This document shows positions 60,050 to 64,000 of a stretch of DNA of 64,000 nucleotides, one piece after another. The position numbers and the translations under genes are program-made. Numbering within the stretch: position 1 is the stretch's first letter; each line of letters begins with the position of its first letter. The stretch covers positions 916,001-980,000 of the forward strand of contig JAWKLD010000001.1 of NCBI GenBank assembly GCA_041392855.1. The letters run 5' to 3'. The notes beneath the pieces were generated by a model. That model did no database searches, had not been told where the DNA came from, and saw only the letters and a program-made list of their open reading frames with translations. This DNA comes from Flavipsychrobacter sp. Lineage in GTDB: Bacteria; Bacteroidota; Bacteroidia; Chitinophagales; Chitinophagaceae.

Positions 60050-62361
60050 TGAATAAAGATAACAAGCACGTACCTAATGCAGAAAACCCTGAGATATTTA
60101 CAGGGCTAAAATTGTCCAAGCCCAAAGATATGGCTGCAGGAATACCTGCGGTTATTTCAAGCGCTAAACATGTTTTAAGTGAAATGGGGGCAGCCAGAGC
60201 ATGGAAAGCACTTATTACACTTAATCAAAAAGATGGATATGATTGTCCTGGTTGTGCTTGGCCTGATCCTGACGGGCATCGCTCGTCAATAGCTGAATAT
60301 TGTGAGAATGGCGCTAAAGCTATAGCCGAGGAAGCAACTACAAAAAAATGTGACCCAGCCTTTTTTGCTAATAACTCTGTATATGATCTTGCTCAACTTA
60401 CTGATTATGAAATAGGTAAGAAAGGTCGTGTTACAGAACCAATGTATTTAGCAAAAGGAGCTACACATTATACGCCTATCAGCTGGGAAGCTGCTTTTCA
60501 GAAAATAGGAACACATTTGAATGCGTTAAGCAGTCCTAACGAAGCGGTTTTTTACACTTCTGGCCGTACTAGCAACGAAGCTGCCTATTTGTATCAGCTA
60601 TTTGTGCGTGAATATGGCACTAATAATCTGCCTGATTGCTCAAATATGTGTCATGAATCTAGTGGTAGTGCTTTGATGGAGTCTGTAGGTATTGGTAAAG
60701 GTTCTGTTACATTAGATGACTTTTATGAAGCTGAAGTGATAATCATACTAGGGCAAAATCCTGGCACCAATCACCCTCGTATGCTTTCTGCACTAAAAAA
60801 AGCAAAAGAGAATGGTGCACAGATAGTATCAGTTAATCCACTACCAGAAACGGGGCTTATTAGTTTTGCTAACCCTCAAGAAGTGTCTGGCGCACTTGGA
60901 ATTAAGGCAAAACTGACCGATCTGTTTCTTCAGGTGAAGATAAATGGCGACCTAGCTCTATTAAAAGCGTTAGGCAAACGATTATTGGAAGAAGAAGAAA
61001 AAAGCCAGGGTTCTGTATTCGACCATGAATTCATTAAGAATAATACTGCCGGATATGAGGCATACATCAATAACCTCAAGACCTACGATAATATAGATAA
61101 GCTTGCAGAAGCTTGTGGTATTTCTATTGCACAGATCAATGACTTTGTTGATATTATAAAGAATAAGACCAAGATCATCGCTTGTTGGGCTATGGGGCTT
61201 ACTCAGCATAAAAATGCAGTAGATACTATTAAGGAAGTAGTGAACTTGCTACTGTTAAAAGGAAGTATCGGCAAAAAAGGTGCAGGTACTTGTCCTGTAC
61301 GTGGACACAGTAATGTACAAGGAGATAGAACAATGGGAATCTTTGAAAAGCCCGCTCCTGCCCTATTAGATAAAATACAACAAACCTATGGGTTTGAACC
61401 TCCTCGAGCGCATGGTTATGATGTCGTAGACTGTATTAAAGCCATGCACAAAGGTGATGCAAAAGTGTTTTTTGCCATGGGCGGTAATTTCCTTTCTGCT
61501 ACCCCTGATACGGAATATACTGCTGATGCATTACGTAAAACAAAACTTACGGTACAAGTATCTACTAAGCTGAATCGCAGTCATTTAGTAACAGGAGAAG
61601 AGGCAATAATATTACCTACATACGGGCGCAGTGACAAGGATATTGTAAATGGAGAACAGCAGTTTATTAGCTGTGAGAACTCTATGGGGGTAGTACAAAT
61701 GTCGAAAGGTGGTTTGACGCCAATATCAGATAAGTTTATGAGTGAGCCAATGATAGTATGTCATTTGGCAATGGCCACTTTAGGTGAAAAAAGCAAAGTA
61801 AACTGGAAACTATATACAGAAGGCTATGATTATATACGTAACGATATAGAGTTAGTTATTCCTGGGTTTGAAAATTATAACAAGAGAGTTCGTCAATTAG
61901 GAGGTTTTTATCTGCCTAATGGTGCTAGAGAGGGTAAGTTTAATACTGCTAATCAAAAGGCCAATTTCAATGTAGCTGATGTTACTTATCATAATATAGC
62001 TGATGATGAGTTTTTGATGATGACCGTTAGAAGCCATGATCAGTTTAATACAACTATATATGGCCTAGATGATAGATATAGAGGTATTACTAATGAGCGA
62101 CGTGTAATATTCATGAATGAAAAGGATATTGCAAAAATAGGTTGTAAAGGTGGTGATGTGGTCGATCTGTATAATTATCATGATGGCGTAGAACGTGTTG
62201 CGCATAAATTCATCATTATTCCGTTTAGTATACCAGAAGGAAGCACAGCTACTTATTTTCCCGAAACAAATGTTTTGGTACCAATAAATAGTACCGCTGA
62301 CAAGAGCAACACCCCAACTTCAAAGTTTGTGGTATTAAAAATCAGAAAACATGAGGGCTAA
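60049..62361 (+). CDS. FdhF/YdeP-type molybdopterin oxidoreductase
   Basis: 770 residues in the DMSO-reductase superfamily. Unlike respiratory formate dehydrogenases it lacks the N-terminal Cys4 [4Fe-4S] signature; the first cysteines are in YDCPGCAWPDP. Cofactor regions are VFYTSGRTSNEAAYL, PDCSNMCHESSG, VIIILGQNPGTNHPRML and KGSIGKKGAGTCPVRGHSN, then the C-terminal lobe with MMTVRSHDQFNTTIYG. This is the YdeP-like alpha subunit, bis-MGD bound. Formate oxidation is the usual guess, but electron partners are not encoded here. It follows the small linked gene with TAATG overlap. Confidence 0.92.
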   Translation: MNKDNKHVPNAENPEIFTGLKLSKPKDMAAGIPAVISSAKHVLSEMGAARAWKALITLNQKDGYDCPGCAWPDPDGHRSSIAEYCENGAKAIAEEATTKKCDPAFFANNSVYDLAQLTDYEIGKKGRVTEPMYLAKGATHYTPISWEAAFQKIGTHLNALSSPNEAVFYTSGRTSNEAAYLYQLFVREYGTNNLPDCSNMCHESSGSALMESVGIGKGSVTLDDFYEAEVIIILGQNPGTNHPRMLSALKKAKENGAQIVSVNPLPETGLISFANPQEVSGALGIKAKLTDLFLQVKINGDLALLKALGKRLLEEEEKSQGSVFDHEFIKNNTAGYEAYINNLKTYDNIDKLAEACGISIAQINDFVDIIKNKTKIIACWAMGLTQHKNAVDTIKEVVNLLLLKGSIGKKGAGTCPVRGHSNVQGDRTMGIFEKPAPALLDKIQQTYGFEPPRAHGYDVVDCIKAMHKGDAKVFFAMGGNFLSATPDTEYTADALRKTKLTVQVSTKLNRSHLVTGEEAIILPTYGRSDKDIVNGEQQFISCENSMGVVQMSKGGLTPISDKFMSEPMIVCHLAMATLGEKSKVNWKLYTEGYDYIRNDIELVIPGFENYNKRVRQLGGFYLPNGAREGKFNTANQKANFNVADVTYHNIADDEFLMMTVRSHDQFNTTIYGLDDRYRGITNERRVIFMNEKDIAKIGCKGGDVVDLYNYHDGVERVAHKFIIIPFSIPEGSTATYFPETNVLVPINSTADKSNTPTSKFVVLKIRKHEG

Positions 62362-62396
62362 TATCATATTGGCACTTTAAATCACCAGTAGATATT

Positions 62397-63788
62397 ATGG
62401 ATAGAAAGGACTTTGTTACACTTTCAGCAAAAGCAGCATTGTCTTTAGGAGTTGCGCTAAAAACTTCATTTTACAATGAAGATGATGCGCAACAAGAAAA
62501 TTTACTTGATAAAAAAGGTACAGGAAGTGTATTTGAGTTAACCACAGCACCTATTGATACTGTTAGGATAGGTATGATAGGTGTGGGTAATCGCGGAGGG
62601 GTACTTCTGCAAATGTTTGAGTATTTACTAAAAGAAAAAAATGCTGCAATAGTAGCCATAGCCGATATTCAAGAAGAAAAGGCCAACGCAGCTCAAGAGA
62701 TATTAAACCGTCTTCAAAAGAAACCAGCAAAATTATACTACGGAGGCGAAGAGGAGTGGAAAAAAGTAGCTGAGAGGGACGATATTGACTTATTGGTCAT
62801 AGCTACTCCATGGCATTTGCATACCCCAATGTGTATCTATGGCATGGAGCAAGGCAAGCATGTGGCTTGTGAAGTACCTATCGCTACGACTTTGAAAGAC
62901 TGTTGGACATTAGTAGAAGTAGCTGAACGTACGCAGAAACACTGTATGATGTTAGAAAATTGTTGTTTCAACGGCGAAGAACTTTGGGTGCTTAATATGA
63001 TTCAAGAAGGTGTTTTTGGAGATATAACACATGCTGAAGGTGCGTACCTGCACGACCTGAGAAAACACCTGATAGACGAAAAGAACTATTACAATCAGTG
63101 GAGAATAAAAGAACATGAGAAGCATAATGGTAATTTATACCCTACTCATGGTTTAGGCCCCATAGCCAGCTACATGGATATAGGAAGAGGTGATAACCTT
63201 GATACTATAGTGTCAATGAGCTCTAGAGAAAAGAATTTGAGTGATACGGCTAAAAGAAAGAATAGTAGTCATGATAAGATCAAGTGCGGAGATCTAAATA
63301 CTTCTTTAATCAAAACTAAAAGAGGTAAGACCATCATGTTGCAATTTGATGTACATACAGGTAGGCCCTACAGTAGATTGAACAATGTAACTGGTACCAT
63401 GGCCGTACATGAAGGTTATCCCTCCCGTTTGTACATAGATGATGGAGAACCCAAATATTACGGACACGAATGGCTTGAAGAAAAAGAATATCGAGAATAT
63501 AGAGTTAAATATGACCACCCACTTTGGGGTACTGCTTTTAAAAACCTAATAGATATTCAAGGCGGGCATGGTGGTATGGACGCAGTAATGATGTATAGAC
63601 TGGTAAAAGCGTTAAACCAAGGGTTGCCTTTAGATATCAATGTTTATGATAGTGTGTTATGGAGCGCTATCGTTCCCTTATCAGAAATGTCTGTAGCGCA
63701 AGGAAGCATGCCTATTAAAATTCCTGACTTTACAGGTGGCTTGTGGGAAAACTATAAACCTTCTCCCCTTTTGAGAAATATCATATAG
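62397..63788 (+). CDS. Gfo/Idh/MocA oxidoreductase of the GH109 (NAD-dependent glycosidase) type
   Basis: 463 residues. NAD-binding MIGVGNRGGVLLQMF, then VVAIADIQ-type strand 2, DIDLLVIATPWHLHTPM, HVACEVPIATTLKDCW and MMLENCCFNGEEL. The C-terminal domain has GNLYPTHGLGPIASYMDIGRGD and GHGGMDAVMMYRLVKAL. This wording matches family GH109 (alpha-N-acetylgalactosaminidase-type), which uses NAD for a redox-assisted hydrolysis. The N-terminus (MDRKDFVTLSAKAALSLG) looks like a weak Tat or secretion lead. It follows fdhF by 35 bp, probably by read-through. Confidence 0.88.
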   Translation: MDRKDFVTLSAKAALSLGVALKTSFYNEDDAQQENLLDKKGTGSVFELTTAPIDTVRIGMIGVGNRGGVLLQMFEYLLKEKNAAIVAIADIQEEKANAAQEILNRLQKKPAKLYYGGEEEWKKVAERDDIDLLVIATPWHLHTPMCIYGMEQGKHVACEVPIATTLKDCWTLVEVAERTQKHCMMLENCCFNGEELWVLNMIQEGVFGDITHAEGAYLHDLRKHLIDEKNYYNQWRIKEHEKHNGNLYPTHGLGPIASYMDIGRGDNLDTIVSMSSREKNLSDTAKRKNSSHDKIKCGDLNTSLIKTKRGKTIMLQFDVHTGRPYSRLNNVTGTMAVHEGYPSRLYIDDGEPKYYGHEWLEEKEYREYRVKYDHPLWGTAFKNLIDIQGGHGGMDAVMMYRLVKALNQGLPLDINVYDSVLWSAIVPLSEMSVAQGSMPIKIPDFTGGLWENYKPSPLLRNII

Positions 63789-63812
63789 CGCCTTATAGCT
63801 ACAATGATAACG

Positions 63813-64000
63813 TTACCAGTTATTCAAATTCAGCATTGCCCCTTCTATTAGATATGGTGCAATATCATTTTTGGGTATTTCTATAATGTTGTTTGGTTGT
63901 AGTGCCTGCACTACATGAGGAAAATCGAATGGAATTACAAACACAAACCCCTCCTCTGTAATGTAGAAATCCTCAATTCTGTGAGGGAAGTTGAAGTTTC
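63813..64000 (-). CDS. C-terminal end of a DUF3298/RsiV-like protein (runs off the window)
   Basis: The last 61 codons before the TAA at 63813-63815. The visible part, EDFYITEEGFVFVIPFDFP, then NIIEIPKNDIAPYLIEGA, has the FYxTxxGFVFVxxxxxxxxP..IxIPxxxxxPYL pattern of the DUF3298 domain found in RsiV-like anti-sigma factors and periplasmic proteins. Domain assignment rests on this fragment only. Confidence 0.55.
   Translation of the reverse strand, partial: NFNFPHRIEDFYITEEGFVFVIPFDFPHVVQALQPNNIIEIPKNDIAPYLIEGAMLNLNNW

Noticed and set aside
1..64000. CRISPR array, prophage, integron, tRNA or rRNA genes
   Set aside because: No evenly spaced direct repeats, no integrase, capsid or transposase ORF, and no tRNA-like cloverleaf or rRNA stretch was seen on either strand.

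Overview
This window is chromosomal DNA from a member of the Bacteroidota, most likely a Chitinophagaceae/Chitinophagales-type soil or water bacterium. The evidence is AT-rich DNA, type IX secretion (T9SS) cargo with type A and type B (CHU_C) C-terminal signals, TAnnTTTG promoter boxes, few visible Shine-Dalgarno sites, and family markers such as NamZ/DUF1343, DUF4397, DUF4476, DUF1573-YajC-CoaE and a trifunctional MMPL/acyltransferase/methyltransferase. No rRNA, tRNA, CRISPR array, transposase or integrase gene was seen.

Layout. 1-4.4 kb: the start of a Gfo/Idh/MocA oxidoreductase (cut by the window edge), RecQ, a small protein with a HolD-like tail, branched-chain aminotransferase and a peptide deformylase paralogue. 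4.4-10.7 kb: secreted and surface proteins (CHU_C protein, alpha/beta hydrolase, probable outer-membrane protein, S41-like lipoprotein lacking its catalytic serine, T9SS protein, DUF2202 lipoprotein). 10.7-16.2 kb is the accessory part: small orphan genes, hairpin repeats, four unrelated dyad repeats within 480 bp, an OLD-family ATPase/TOPRIM nuclease and, divergent from it, four consecutive small membrane-protein ORFs. 16.3-20.5 kb: ribosomal protein S1 and a two-component pair. 20.6-26.9 kb: two T9SS cargo proteins, one a 1500-residue subtilase. 26.9-32.6 kb: geranylgeranyl-reductase-like flavoprotein, PadR regulator with a clear operator and a partner membrane protein, pyruvate dehydrogenase E1 beta, two envelope proteins and a biotin carrier protein. 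32.7-39.7 kb: M1 aminopeptidase, the nusB-DUF1573-yajC-coaE run, an acyltransferase and a transglutaminase-like protein. 39.7-43.7 kb: a probable new small RNA, recG, exbD, a frameshifted exbB and an FKBP isomerase. 43.7-56 kb: NamZ-like muramidase, the trifunctional lipid protein, an ABC exporter, tryptophan 2,3-dioxygenase, an ABC-F protein and small conserved genes. 56-64 kb: Crp/MFS/GNAT run, fdhD-DUF7009-fdhF operon, a GH109-like oxidoreductase and the tail of a DUF3298-like gene.

The items most worth follow-up are: (a) a roughly 90-nt RNA gene at 39.8 kb with its own consensus promoter and intrinsic terminator; (b) the OLD nuclease divergent from a string of four tiny membrane proteins (15.2-16.2 kb), a candidate undescribed defence or stress module; (c) three related hairpins with compensatory base changes at 11.1-11.4 kb; (d) the PadR operator built on the promoter; and (e) decayed or altered genes (exbB frameshift, recG without a standard start codon, S41 protein without its serine).
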